Shown piece by piece: positions 1 to 7,108 of a DNA stretch of 64,000 nucleotides (the first letter of the stretch is position 1; each line of letters begins with the position of its first letter). The notes under the pieces are model-generated. The model did not search any database. It was not told the DNA's origin and worked only from the letters and a program-made list of their open reading frames with translations. Position numbers and translations under genes: made by a program. Origin of the DNA: SG8-41 sp036555615 (lineage in GTDB: Bacteria > Pseudomonadota > Gammaproteobacteria > Burkholderiales > SG8-41); the NCBI GenBank assembly GCA_036555615.1, contig DATBKZ010000059.1, forward strand, positions 113,490 through 177,489, written 5' to 3'.

Positions 1-57
1 AACGAAATCGCGAAGTGGGCCAAGGTAATCAAGGCCGCGGGCATCAAGGGCGAGTGA
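1..57 (+). CDS. C-terminus of Bug/TctC-family solute-binding protein (partial)
   Basis: Only the last 18 codons are present. The peptide ends EIAKWAKVIKAAGIKGE, which matches the C-terminal signature of periplasmic Bug (tripartite tricarboxylate transporter receptor) proteins; the complete Bug genes in this window end in comparable strings such as EIAKWAKVVRSAGL. The body lies outside the window. It sits 19 bases before the carboxyltransferase gene, so it is probably the preceding gene of the same transcription unit and may bind an acid handled by that enzyme (inference). Confidence 0.75.
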   Translation, partial: NEIAKWAKVIKAAGIKGE

Positions 58-76
58 CCCGCCAGAGGGATGAGGG

Positions 77-1630
77 GTGACGAGTCGAGGCATGGTGTCG
101 GCTAGCGATGTAATCAGGCAGCTCGAGGAGAAGAACGCCGAAGCCCTGGCGATGGGCGGCGCGGAGAAGCTCGCCGGGCGCAGGAAGCAGGGCGTGCTCA
201 ATGCCCGCGAGCGCATCGACCGTCTGGTCGACCCTGGCAGCTTCGCCGAATCCGGGCGCCACGCCCGCGCGCTCCGCCCGGAGGTCCGGCACAAGACGCC
301 GGCCGACGGCAAGGTGGCGGGTTTCGCCCGCATCGACGGGCGCGAGGTGGCGCTCGTCTCGAACGACTTCACCGTGCTCGGCGCATCGAGCAGCGTGGTC
401 AACATGAAGAAGATCCGGCACGTGAAGCAGGCTGCGTCCCGCTTCGGCATGCCGCTCGTCTTCCTGGGCGAGTCCTCGGGCGCGCGCATGCCCGACCGCA
501 TGGGCGCCTCCGGCCGCGCCATCCTTGCCCAGGACCCGACCGAATACCAGCGCCTGCGCGAGTCGCCCTGGGTGTCCGCCCTTCTCGGCCAGTGCTACGG
601 CTCCTCGACCTGGTATGCCGCAATGTCGGACTTCGTCGTGATGCGCAAGGGCTCGGTCATGGCAATCGCGAGTCCCGGCGTCACCTCGATCGCGATCGGG
701 AAGCCGATCGATCCCGAGGAGCTGGGCGGCTGGAAGCTTCTCACCGGCGTCTCGGGCCTTGCGGACATGGCGGTGGACACGGATGAGCAGGCGCTTGACG
801 CCGTGAAGCGGTTTCTCTCCTATATGCCGGCGCACAGCGTGGAGCCGCCGCCCGAATGCCCGGTGCCGGCCGGATCGGGCGATGCGTGCCGCAAGATGCT
901 CGAGATCGTCCCGGAGGCGCGCAACAAGGTCTACGACGTGCGCAAGGTGATCGCCGCGGTCGCGGACACGGGCTCGAGCTTCGAGCTGAAGGAGCGCTAC
1001 GGCAGATCGGTCGCCACGGTGCTCGCGCGCCTCGACGGCAAAACCGTCGGCTTCCTCGCCAACAACCCCCTCTACAAGGGCGGCGCGCTTGATGCCGACG
1101 CCTGCCAGAAGGCCACCAGCTTCATGGTGCTGTGCGACTCGTTCAATATCCCCATCGTGTTCCTCGTGGATGTGCCGGGGTTCCTCATCGGGGTGGAGGG
1201 AGAGATCCGCGGCATGCCGGGCAAGGTCATCAACTGGATGAACGCGCTCTCGCTCGTGACCGTGCCGCGGGTGACAGTGATCCTGAGGAAGAGCTACGGC
1301 CAGGCCTATATCAACATGGGCGGCGGCAGGAACACCGACGAGCTGGCGTGCTGGCCGTCCGCGGACCTGGGCTTCATGGACACGCGCGCCTCGGTGAACG
1401 TGCTCTATGGCGTGAAGGAGCAGGACGACCCGGAGCGCTTCAGGCAGCTCGCCGCTGAGGTCGAGCGCGACACCGCGCCGTGGGAGCTGGCGCGGCTCTA
1501 CGAGGCGCAGCACGTGATCGATCCGCGCGACACGCGGGACTTCCTGATCCGCATGCTGGACGTGCATCGGAAGCGGATGAAGAACGGCGTGGGCGAGCAC
1601 CGGCTCGCGAACTGGCCCACCAGCTACTGA
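77..1630 (+). CDS. Acyl-CoA carboxylase, carboxyltransferase (beta) subunit
   Basis: 517 aa, the usual length of PccB/MccB-type carboxyltransferase subunits, which move carboxybiotin's CO2 onto an acyl-CoA. Two crotonase-like halves are visible: an N-half with FLGESSGARMPD (about residues 130-140) and GSSTWYAAMSDF, and a C-half with KTVGFLANNP, CDSFNIPIVFLVDVPGF and RKSYGQAYINMGGGR. The start is a GTG at 77 preceded by a purine-rich stretch; an ATG at 92 is the alternative. It is clearly paralogous to the carboxyltransferase at 10172, but no biotin carboxylase lies next to it, so it may borrow the one at 11712. Substrate (propionyl-, methylcrotonyl-, geranyl-CoA or other) cannot be decided from the sequence. 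Confidence 0.9.
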   Translation: MTSRGMVSASDVIRQLEEKNAEALAMGGAEKLAGRRKQGVLNARERIDRLVDPGSFAESGRHARALRPEVRHKTPADGKVAGFARIDGREVALVSNDFTVLGASSSVVNMKKIRHVKQAASRFGMPLVFLGESSGARMPDRMGASGRAILAQDPTEYQRLRESPWVSALLGQCYGSSTWYAAMSDFVVMRKGSVMAIASPGVTSIAIGKPIDPEELGGWKLLTGVSGLADMAVDTDEQALDAVKRFLSYMPAHSVEPPPECPVPAGSGDACRKMLEIVPEARNKVYDVRKVIAAVADTGSSFELKERYGRSVATVLARLDGKTVGFLANNPLYKGGALDADACQKATSFMVLCDSFNIPIVFLVDVPGFLIGVEGEIRGMPGKVINWMNALSLVTVPRVTVILRKSYGQAYINMGGGRNTDELACWPSADLGFMDTRASVNVLYGVKEQDDPERFRQLAAEVERDTAPWELARLYEAQHVIDPRDTRDFLIRMLDVHRKRMKNGVGEHRLANWPTSY

Positions 1631-1661
1631 GCAACGAGAAACGAGAAACGGAGACGAAGAC

Positions 1662-2042
1662 ATGCTGACCCAAGCACCTGTTACGACGATGCTTCCCGTG
1701 AAGGATCTGAACCGCGCGCGGGAGTTCTACGAGAAGAAGCTGGGATTGAAGCCCCTGGGCGCGAAGCAGGACGGGAAATTCCTGTTCGCAGGCGGAGACG
1801 GTGGAACCATCGCGCTCTTCCCCAAGCCCGAGGGCACCAAGGCGGAGCACACGGCGGTGAGCTTCCTCGTGAAGAACATCGCCAGGGAAATCCAGGAGCT
1901 GAAGGCGAAGGGCGTCGTGTTCGAGGACTATGACTTTCCCGGCCTGAAGACAGAAAACCACGTCTGCGTGCTGGGCTCCGAGAAGGCGGCGTGGTTCAAG
2001 GACACGGAAGGCAACTACCTCTGCCTCCACGAGGACATTTGA
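1662..2042 (+). CDS. VOC (glyoxalase/bleomycin resistance) family protein
   Basis: 126 aa with one vicinal-oxygen-chelate fold. The opening TTMLPVKDLNRAREFYEKKL is the classic VOC beta-alpha start, and the end KDTEGNYLCLHED holds the terminal Glu-type metal-ligand region. The family includes glyoxalase I, ring-cleaving dioxygenases and thiol-modifying resistance proteins; the substrate is unknown here. The stop overlaps the TTG start of the GFA-family gene that follows, which implies translational coupling. The same VOC-then-GFA order recurs on the minus strand at 20849-20024. Confidence 0.85.
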   Translation: MLTQAPVTTMLPVKDLNRAREFYEKKLGLKPLGAKQDGKFLFAGGDGGTIALFPKPEGTKAEHTAVSFLVKNIAREIQELKAKGVVFEDYDFPGLKTENHVCVLGSEKAAWFKDTEGNYLCLHEDI

Positions 2043-2437
2043 AGCAGGACGGGCAGCTCATCACGCATGCCGGCGGTTGTCACTGCGGGCGCGTCCGGTT
2101 CGAGGTGATCGCGCCGTCGCAGCTGCAAGTCTCCGAGTGCAACTGCTCGATCTGCTCCAAGGCGGGCTACCTGCATCTCGTCGTGCCCGCCGACCGCTTC
2201 AAGCTGCTCTCGGGGGCGGACGTGCTGACGACCTACACGTTCAATACCGGCACCGCGAAGCATCTCTTCTGCTCGGTGTGCGGCGTGAAATCGTTCTATG
2301 TCCCGCGCTCGCACCCGGACGGATTCAGCGTCAACGCGCGCTGCCTCGACCCCGGCACCGTTACCGGGATGAGCATCCGGCAAACCGACGGGCGCAACTG
2401 GGAGAAGCAGTATCCGAAGGGCCGGGGGGAATACTAG
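2039..2437 (+). CDS. GFA-family zinc protein (CENP-V/GFA domain)
   Basis: 132 aa from a TTG at 2039 that overlaps the preceding stop (TTGA). The frame is open further upstream, but that part only re-reads the VOC gene. The zinc-binding cysteine pattern of the GFA fold is complete: GGCHCGRVRF near the N-terminus, CNCSICSKAG, then LFCSVCGVKSFYVPRS. The founding member is the glutathione-dependent formaldehyde-activating enzyme, but most homologues are of unknown function, so no reaction is assigned. It converges on the selenoprotein gene, and the two stop codons share a palindromic CTAG. Confidence 0.82.
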   Translation: MKQDGQLITHAGGCHCGRVRFEVIAPSQLQVSECNCSICSKAGYLHLVVPADRFKLLSGADVLTTYTFNTGTAKHLFCSVCGVKSFYVPRSHPDGFSVNARCLDPGTVTGMSIRQTDGRNWEKQYPKGRGEY

Positions 2438-4158
2438 ACGCGGCAGGCGTCCTCGCCGCACCCCAGGTCCCGGTCCGCGTCGGCGAGCAGTTGCTCGAAT
2501 GTTTCCGGTGTGCGGATGACGCGGCCCTCCACCGTCGGGGAATGCGCCTGCAGCCAGTAGCTGTGAGTCGGGTGCCCGCCGCCGGCGACGAGAAGCACGA
2601 TGTTGTCGGGCTTCTGGCAGATCGGCCAGGGGTCGAGGTTGATGCTCGCGCGCGTCACCGGGTTGGCATCGATCTCGATCCAGGCCGGCGCGCCGGCGCG
2701 CCGCATCTGCGCCATCGGGATCTTCGAGTTTTCCCACAGGAACTCGCGGATCGAGCTCTGAGTCCAGCCGAGCTCCGCCATACGCCGCGCAACGATCGGC
2801 GGAAGCATCATGATGCCGGGCGTGCCCTTCTCCCACCCCGCGAGCGCCGCGAGATTCGGCGCGCGCATGAAGTCGGCCATCCGCCACATGCCGTTCAATG
2901 CGTCTTCCTCCGGCGATTCCTTTTTGGCGCCGCGGCGTCGCACATTGGTGGCCCCGCTCGCGAACACGACTGAAACCGAGTTCGTGCCGGGCGCGAAGCC
3001 GTGGCGATGGGTTGCGTGCGGCTGCCAGCCCGGGGGCAATCCCTCCTCGTCCTCGGCGAAAACCGCGTTGGTGTAGCGCATCGCGCCGAAGATCGCCATG
3101 GTGCCCACCCCCGGCAGGGCGCCGCCCACGTTCTGCTGCAGCAGGCGCAGCGCGCGGCCGATGCTCGCGCCCGCTGGCCGTTGCGGGTCGGGGCCGAGGA
3201 GCCCAAAGCCGGAGTTGAGACGGATCTGCTTCGCGATCGGCCCGTTGACGATGACGGCGGGGAATGGCCCGCCCGAGGTGGCCTGCAGCTGGTCGAAGCC
3301 GTCCGCAGCGAGGCAGGCGTCCACCGTAGCAATGAGCACCGGCAGGTACTCGGGCCGCCCGCCGGCCATGGCGAGCGCGATGGCGCAGGTCTCGATGGTG
3401 GTGATGCCGCCGCGCGGCGGGAATTTGCCGAGCGCGTGTGTGCGCGGAAGCGCGGTGCCGCGAAGTATCCAGTCCACGCGCTCCTTTGTCGCCGGCCACA
3501 GCGGCAGTCCGTCGCCCCACAGACTGGTGAGCAGGAGATGGTTCGCTTTCACGAGCGCGTCCTCGTACGTCGCGCCCTCGACTTCGAGCATCTTCGCCGG
3601 GCCGGCTGCCTGCGCGAACTCCGACTTCCAGCGCGTGAGCCCGTCGTAGAACTCCTTTTTGCGTTCCTTGAGAGAGGTGAGATCGCTCCCGGGCAGGAAC
3701 ATGGGAATCGGGAACGTGACCATCGCTGCGTCCGGCGCAAGCCCGACGCCCGACACGGCATTCTTCATGACCCCGACGAAATCCGTCCGCGTCAGCGTGA
3801 CGGTGGGAATCCCGAGGGCTTCGATCCTAGCGGCTGCACGGCCGCATGCTGTGGCGCAGGCCCCTCAGGCCGCGTTGCCGACGATGACGGCGTCGACGCG
3901 GCTCTTCTTCACCAGCGCGGCAGTCTCCTCGGTGCCGATAAGAGCATTGCCCTGGGGATAAGTGTCGATCGGCAGCACGGTGACGCCGGGGAAATCCTGC
4001 TCGAGCATTTCCTTCAGCATCGGCAGCATGCGGTAGGCCTGCCACTGTTCGTTGCTGACGAAGCCGATGCGCTTGCCTTCGAGCGAGGCGAGCCGCGGCG
4101 CGTGCGGCACCGTCACCTCGAGCGCGCCCGAGGGATCGTGAAATTCCAGCTTGACCAT
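2434..4158 (-). CDS. UGSC-family selenoprotein with in-frame UGA (Sec98)
   Basis: Read through the UGA at 3865-3867, this is one 574-residue frame. Residues 1-97 and everything after the UGA share one frame, and the UGA falls exactly at the family motif: VDAVIVGNAA-U-GACATACGRAA, followed by the typical IEALGIPTVTLTRTDF helix-strand. UGSC-type proteins are known from microbial selenoproteome surveys to carry Sec or Cys in a U/C-G-S/A-C redox motif. The ATG at 4158 has a good Shine-Dalgarno (GGGAGGAG, 5 bases upstream). About 400 further residues follow the small N-domain; I do not recognise their fold. They end in LGCGEDACRV, a CxxxxC pair that could act as resolving thiols (inference). Conventional gene callers would split it at 3865. 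selA/B/C/D are not in the window, so decoding is inferred. Confidence 0.85.
3830..3845 (-). promoter_or_regulatory. Bacterial SECIS-like hairpin after the Sec UGA
   Basis: On the minus strand, GCGGC-CGTGCA-GCCGC forms a five-base-pair all-GC stem with a six-base loop. The stem begins 20 nt and the loop 25 nt after the UGA (3867-3865). Bacterial SECIS elements are small stem-loops shortly downstream of UGA with a G among the first two loop bases; here the loop starts C-G. A competing hairpin at 3836-3849 (GCATG/CGTGC, loop CGGC) overlaps it. The position and shape fit SelB recognition, but folding and function are inferred. Confidence 0.6.
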
Positions 4159-4228
4159 GGAAGCTCCTCCCGTGAATCGGGTTTCGTAAGGTATCGTAGC
4201 ATGTGCGGATGCGCGCGCGTGGCGACTC

Positions 4229-4285
4229 GTCGCTCCCGCGGAGGCGGGAGTCCAGTTACTGGATCCCCGCCTGCGCGGGGATGAC
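4229..4285. repeat. Intergenic palindromic repeat (REP/ITPS-like)
   Basis: Two GC-rich hairpins (CCCGC..GCGGG and CCCCGC..GCGGGG) flank TCCAG-TTA-CTGGA, giving a cruciform-like inverted repeat of about 57 bases. It matches the widespread proteobacterial repeat built on 'CGCGGGGATGAC/CTGGAT'. It lies between the selenoprotein start and the end of the glycerophosphodiesterase gene and may act as a transcript-end structure for the latter. Confidence 0.75.
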
Positions 4286-4302
4286 GTACTTGCTGTCTGA
4301 CG

Positions 4303-5244
4303 TTAAGGCTTGAAAGGTGTGGGCGGCGGAAGCGGAATGCCCAGCTCGCTGGCTACGTTGCGCAGGATATCGGGCCGGTCGCTGATGATGCCGTCGACGC
4401 CCCACTCGATCATGCGCCGCATGTCGGCCGGCTCGTTGACAGTCCACACCACGACTTTGAGCCCCAGCGCTTGCGCTTCCTTCACCTGCTCGCGGGTCGT
4501 TTCGGCGTGATAGGGGGACCACACCGCACCGCCCGCGGCCTTCACCATGCGCGGGACGGAGCCGCCATGCTGGCTCACGTGAAAACCCGCAGTCCAGGGT
4601 GAGGACGGCTTGTTCCTCTGGATGCTGTCCATGAAGCCCTTCTCCACCGTGAGATAGACCGTCGGGATCGCGGGCGCCTCCTGCTGCACGAACTGGAGCG
4701 AGCGCCAGTCGAAGGACTGGATCGCCGACCGTTTATCCATGCCGCCGGCGCGGATCGCCGCGATCAGCTTGCGCGCGAAATCCCCGGGCGTCGTGGTGAA
4801 TTCAGGCTCGATGGGTGAGATCTTGGTTTCGATGTTGAAGCGCGCGGTTTCGTTGCCGCTCTTCTTCACCAGGGCAAAGAGGTCAGCGAGCCGCGGGATG
4901 CGCGTGCCGTCGACCGGCCGCTGCTCGGGCCAGCGCCGTGCGTAGTCGCTCGCTGGATTGATTCGCCCGACGTCGTAGCGCTGCGAGTCCTGAAAATCGA
5001 GGCTCCAGAGCGCGGGACCGGGTTGCTCGAGCCACTTGCCGTCGGGTCCGCGCGTGATGTCGGGATTGAAAGCGGGGTCGTGGCTCACGACCACCACGCC
5101 GTCGCGCGTGATGGCGCAATCGAGCTCAAGGGTGGTCACCCCGATGGAAAGTGCCCGCGCGAACGCGGGCAGCGTGTTCTCGGGCGCAAGCCCGCGCGCG
5201 CCGCGGTGTCCCTGGATGTCGAGCGCGCGCGCGCCGGTGGCCAT
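4303..5244 (-). CDS. Glycerophosphodiester phosphodiesterase
   Basis: 313 aa GDPD-family TIM barrel, hydrolysing glycerophosphodiesters to glycerol-3-phosphate and an alcohol. Catalytic and metal motifs are intact: GHRGARGLAPENTLPAF (His/Arg and Glu), TTLELDCAITRDGVVVVSHDP (ExD and the second His), and the C-terminal VVVWTVNEPADMRRMIEWG. No convincing signal peptide is seen (MATGARALDIQGHRG), so it is probably cytoplasmic. It starts 8 bases after the secreted-protein gene and is likely co-transcribed with it and the crotonase gene. No Shine-Dalgarno is obvious. Confidence 0.93.
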   Translation of the reverse strand: MATGARALDIQGHRGARGLAPENTLPAFARALSIGVTTLELDCAITRDGVVVVSHDPAFNPDITRGPDGKWLEQPGPALWSLDFQDSQRYDVGRINPASDYARRWPEQRPVDGTRIPRLADLFALVKKSGNETARFNIETKISPIEPEFTTTPGDFARKLIAAIRAGGMDKRSAIQSFDWRSLQFVQQEAPAIPTVYLTVEKGFMDSIQRNKPSSPWTAGFHVSQHGGSVPRMVKAAGGAVWSPYHAETTREQVKEAQALGLKVVVWTVNEPADMRRMIEWGVDGIISDRPDILRNVASELGIPLPPPTPFKP

Positions 5245-5252
5245 TTACGCCC

Positions 5253-5948
5253 TCACGGGCGCTGTCCGCCGGCAGGCGCGAAGGCCGTCATGCGCCAGCC
5301 GTTTTCGGTCTTCACGAAGCAGGCGACCTGCTCGATCGGGCTGCGGATCTGCTCCTCGGGGACGTAGCCCTCGCCATCCTTCAACTTGATCTTGGTCCAT
5401 TTTTGCGGATAGTCGGCCGCCTGGTCGGCGATCTCCCAGTCCGCAACCGGGACGATGTCGTATGAGAGCGTAACGAGCGTCGATGAAGCGATGGACGGCG
5501 CCGATTTGACCAGCGCATCCTTCGAGATGATCGCCCCATAGGCGTGCGGGTCCATGCCCCGGGGCCACTGCGCGAGGAGATAGGGTGAGCACAGCTCACG
5601 CGGCCCACGCGCATGTTTCAAGTATGCCGCCCCCAGGAACAGCGCGGTGGGAAGATCGCGCCACAGCGGGCTGTCCTCGGCGTCGAGGTGCCATTGCTTG
5701 CTGAACTCGGCGACCCCGTTTGCGCCGTCGACGCCAACGCGGACGTTGCGGTCGAGGATGCTCAGCACGAACTTGCGGTCGCGCCGCACGACCGCGTCGA
5801 GCAGCTGGTTCTTGAACATGGCCCACGACAGGTCGCGCCGCGCCTCATCGACCGGCTCGAGCTTGCGCTCCTGGGCGTGCGACCACGGAACGAGAGCGCT
5901 CCCGATCATCATCGCCAGCGCGAGGCGCAGCATGAATGGCGTCATCAT
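5253..5948 (-). CDS. Secreted protein with SH3-like C-terminal segment, function unknown
   Basis: 231 aa. The start is the ATG at 5948, whose ATGA overlaps the stop of the crotonase gene; the frame is open further upstream but only antisense/overlapping. A signal peptide is clear: a hydrophobic stretch after MMTPFMLRLALAMM ending in SHAQ. The mature part carries FVLSILDRNVRVGVDGANG and, at the end, GYVPEEQIRSPIEQ and NGWRMTAFAPAG, resembling the SH3-like tail of exported proteins of unknown function that occur widely in proteobacteria. It is probably periplasmic. I cannot name a reaction or partner. Confidence 0.75.
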   Translation of the reverse strand: MMTPFMLRLALAMMIGSALVPWSHAQERKLEPVDEARRDLSWAMFKNQLLDAVVRRDRKFVLSILDRNVRVGVDGANGVAEFSKQWHLDAEDSPLWRDLPTALFLGAAYLKHARGPRELCSPYLLAQWPRGMDPHAYGAIISKDALVKSAPSIASSTLVTLSYDIVPVADWEIADQAADYPQKWTKIKLKDGEGYVPEEQIRSPIEQVACFVKTENGWRMTAFAPAGGQRP

Positions 5949-6754
5949 TTCCCCCGGAATTGGCCCTTGCGTTTCTCGAAAAACGCCGCGAGCGCCTCGA
6001 GATGATCCTCGGTCTTCTGGAGCGTTCCCTGAAATGTCGCGCACGCCTCGAGATGCTCCTCGAGGCCCTGCTGCCGCGCGAGCCGCAGCGTGCGCTTGGC
6101 GTAGCGCACGGCAAGCGGTGGCTTGGCGGCGATCTCTCCTGCGATCTCGCGCGCGCGGGCGAGCAGGCGCTCGGGCTCCGTGACTTCGAGCAGGATGCCG
6201 ATAGCGCGCGCGTCTTCGGCCTTGATGATGCGGCCGGTGAGCGTCAATTCGGCGGCGCGGTGGACGCCGACCGCGCGCTGCAGGAACCACGCTCCGCCGT
6301 CGCCCGCCATGATGCCGAGATTGATGAAGGTCTCCCCGAACTGCGCGCGGGTCGAGCCGATGCGGATATCGCACATGTTGGCGAGGTCGCAGCCCGCGCC
6401 AATCGCCGGGCCGTTCACTGCGGCAATGACGGCGACCTCGGCGGCATGCATCGCGCGCGGGATGCGCTGGATGCCGTCCCGGTAATAGCGCGCCATCTCG
6501 GCGGCGGAGGAGGCCAGCGCGCGCTCCCGCATCGTCTTGATGTTGCCGCCGGCCGAGAACGCCGATCCGGCACCGGTGAGGATCAGCGCGGAGATCTCCG
6601 GGTTGGCGTTTGCCCACTCGAGCGTCGCGCAGATGTCCTCGATCAGCCCGGTGCCCGTGAGCGCATTGCGCACGTCGTCGCGGTTGAGCGTCAGCTGGGC
6701 GACGCGCCCATCGACTTCGAGCGCAGCGTCCTTGAGCACGGGAGGACTGGACAT
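5945..6754 (-). CDS. Enoyl-CoA hydratase/isomerase family protein
   Basis: 269 aa crotonase-fold protein from the ATG at 6754 (MSSPPVLKD); an upstream GTG at 6802 is less likely. The oxyanion-hole segments GAGSAFSAGGNIKTM and GPAIGAGCDLANMCDIRIGS are present. Both canonical hydratase glutamates look replaced (GAGCDLA instead of GGGCELA, and FGETFINLG instead of FGxPExxLG), as in isomerase-type paralogues, so simple 2-enoyl-CoA hydration is doubtful. It is divergent from the biotin-carrier/ETF cluster and probably serves the same acyl-CoA pathway (inference). Confidence 0.88.
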   Translation of the reverse strand: MSSPPVLKDAALEVDGRVAQLTLNRDDVRNALTGTGLIEDICATLEWANANPEISALILTGAGSAFSAGGNIKTMRERALASSAAEMARYYRDGIQRIPRAMHAAEVAVIAAVNGPAIGAGCDLANMCDIRIGSTRAQFGETFINLGIMAGDGGAWFLQRAVGVHRAAELTLTGRIIKAEDARAIGILLEVTEPERLLARAREIAGEIAAKPPLAVRYAKRTLRLARQQGLEEHLEACATFQGTLQKTEDHLEALAAFFEKRKGQFRGK

Positions 6755-6811
6755 GTCGACTCGTGATTTTATACGTTCCGCCAGCGAGCCGGGCGTCGCC
6801 ACTCGCCGTGT

Positions 6812-6817
6812 TATACT
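6812..6817 (+). promoter_or_regulatory. Candidate -10 box for the carboxylase/ETF cluster
   Basis: TATACT in the context TGTTATACTCGC lies about 50 bases before the biotin-carrier start, in the short divergent gap with the crotonase gene. No convincing -35 box is seen at the right spacing, so this is only a candidate. Confidence 0.3.
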
Positions 6818-6867
6818 CGCCGCGGAAATTTTCCTCAGGCTTCAGCTAACCAGCGGCACCTGCAGTC

Positions 6868-7089
6868 ATGGCCCGCATCGAGATCAAGTCCGAAATCACC
6901 GGCACCGTGTGGCAGCTCAAGTCGAAGCCGGGCGACAAGGTCGAGTCCGGCGACACCCTGATCGTCATAGAGTCCATGAAGATGGAGATCCCGGTGATCA
7001 CCGAGGACCCCGGCACGGTGAAGGAGATCCTCGTGAAGGAGAAGGACCCGGTCGCTGAAGGACAGGTCGTCGCCATCCTCGAGGGCTGA
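6868..7089 (+). CDS. Stand-alone biotin carboxyl carrier protein
   Basis: 73 aa: essentially only a biotinyl/lipoyl-attachment domain. The biotinylation motif ESMKMEIP puts the modified lysine at residue 38, midway as expected, with flanking glycines (KPGDKVESGDTL and PGTVKEILV). It lacks the Ala/Pro-rich N-terminal extension of AccB. It is the first gene of the plus-strand cluster and the likely carboxyl carrier between the biotin carboxylase (11712) and the carboxyltransferase(s) at 10172 and 77. Having BC and BCCP on separate chains differs from PCC/MCC, where they are fused. Confidence 0.92.
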   Translation: MARIEIKSEITGTVWQLKSKPGDKVESGDTLIVIESMKMEIPVITEDPGTVKEILVKEKDPVAEGQVVAILEG

Positions 7090-7108
7090 CGCACTTCAGG
7101 AGGCGGCG

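Noticed and set aside
2434..4158. Two separate genes (3865-4158 and 2434-3768)
   Set aside because: Both share one frame, the part between UGA and the next Met encodes family-typical residues, and only the upstream part has a Shine-Dalgarno; one UGA-containing gene explains it better.
5949..6617. N-terminal extension of the secreted protein gene
   Set aside because: It lies in another frame over the crotonase gene, with no domain; the ATGA at 5948 with a signal peptide is the sensible start.
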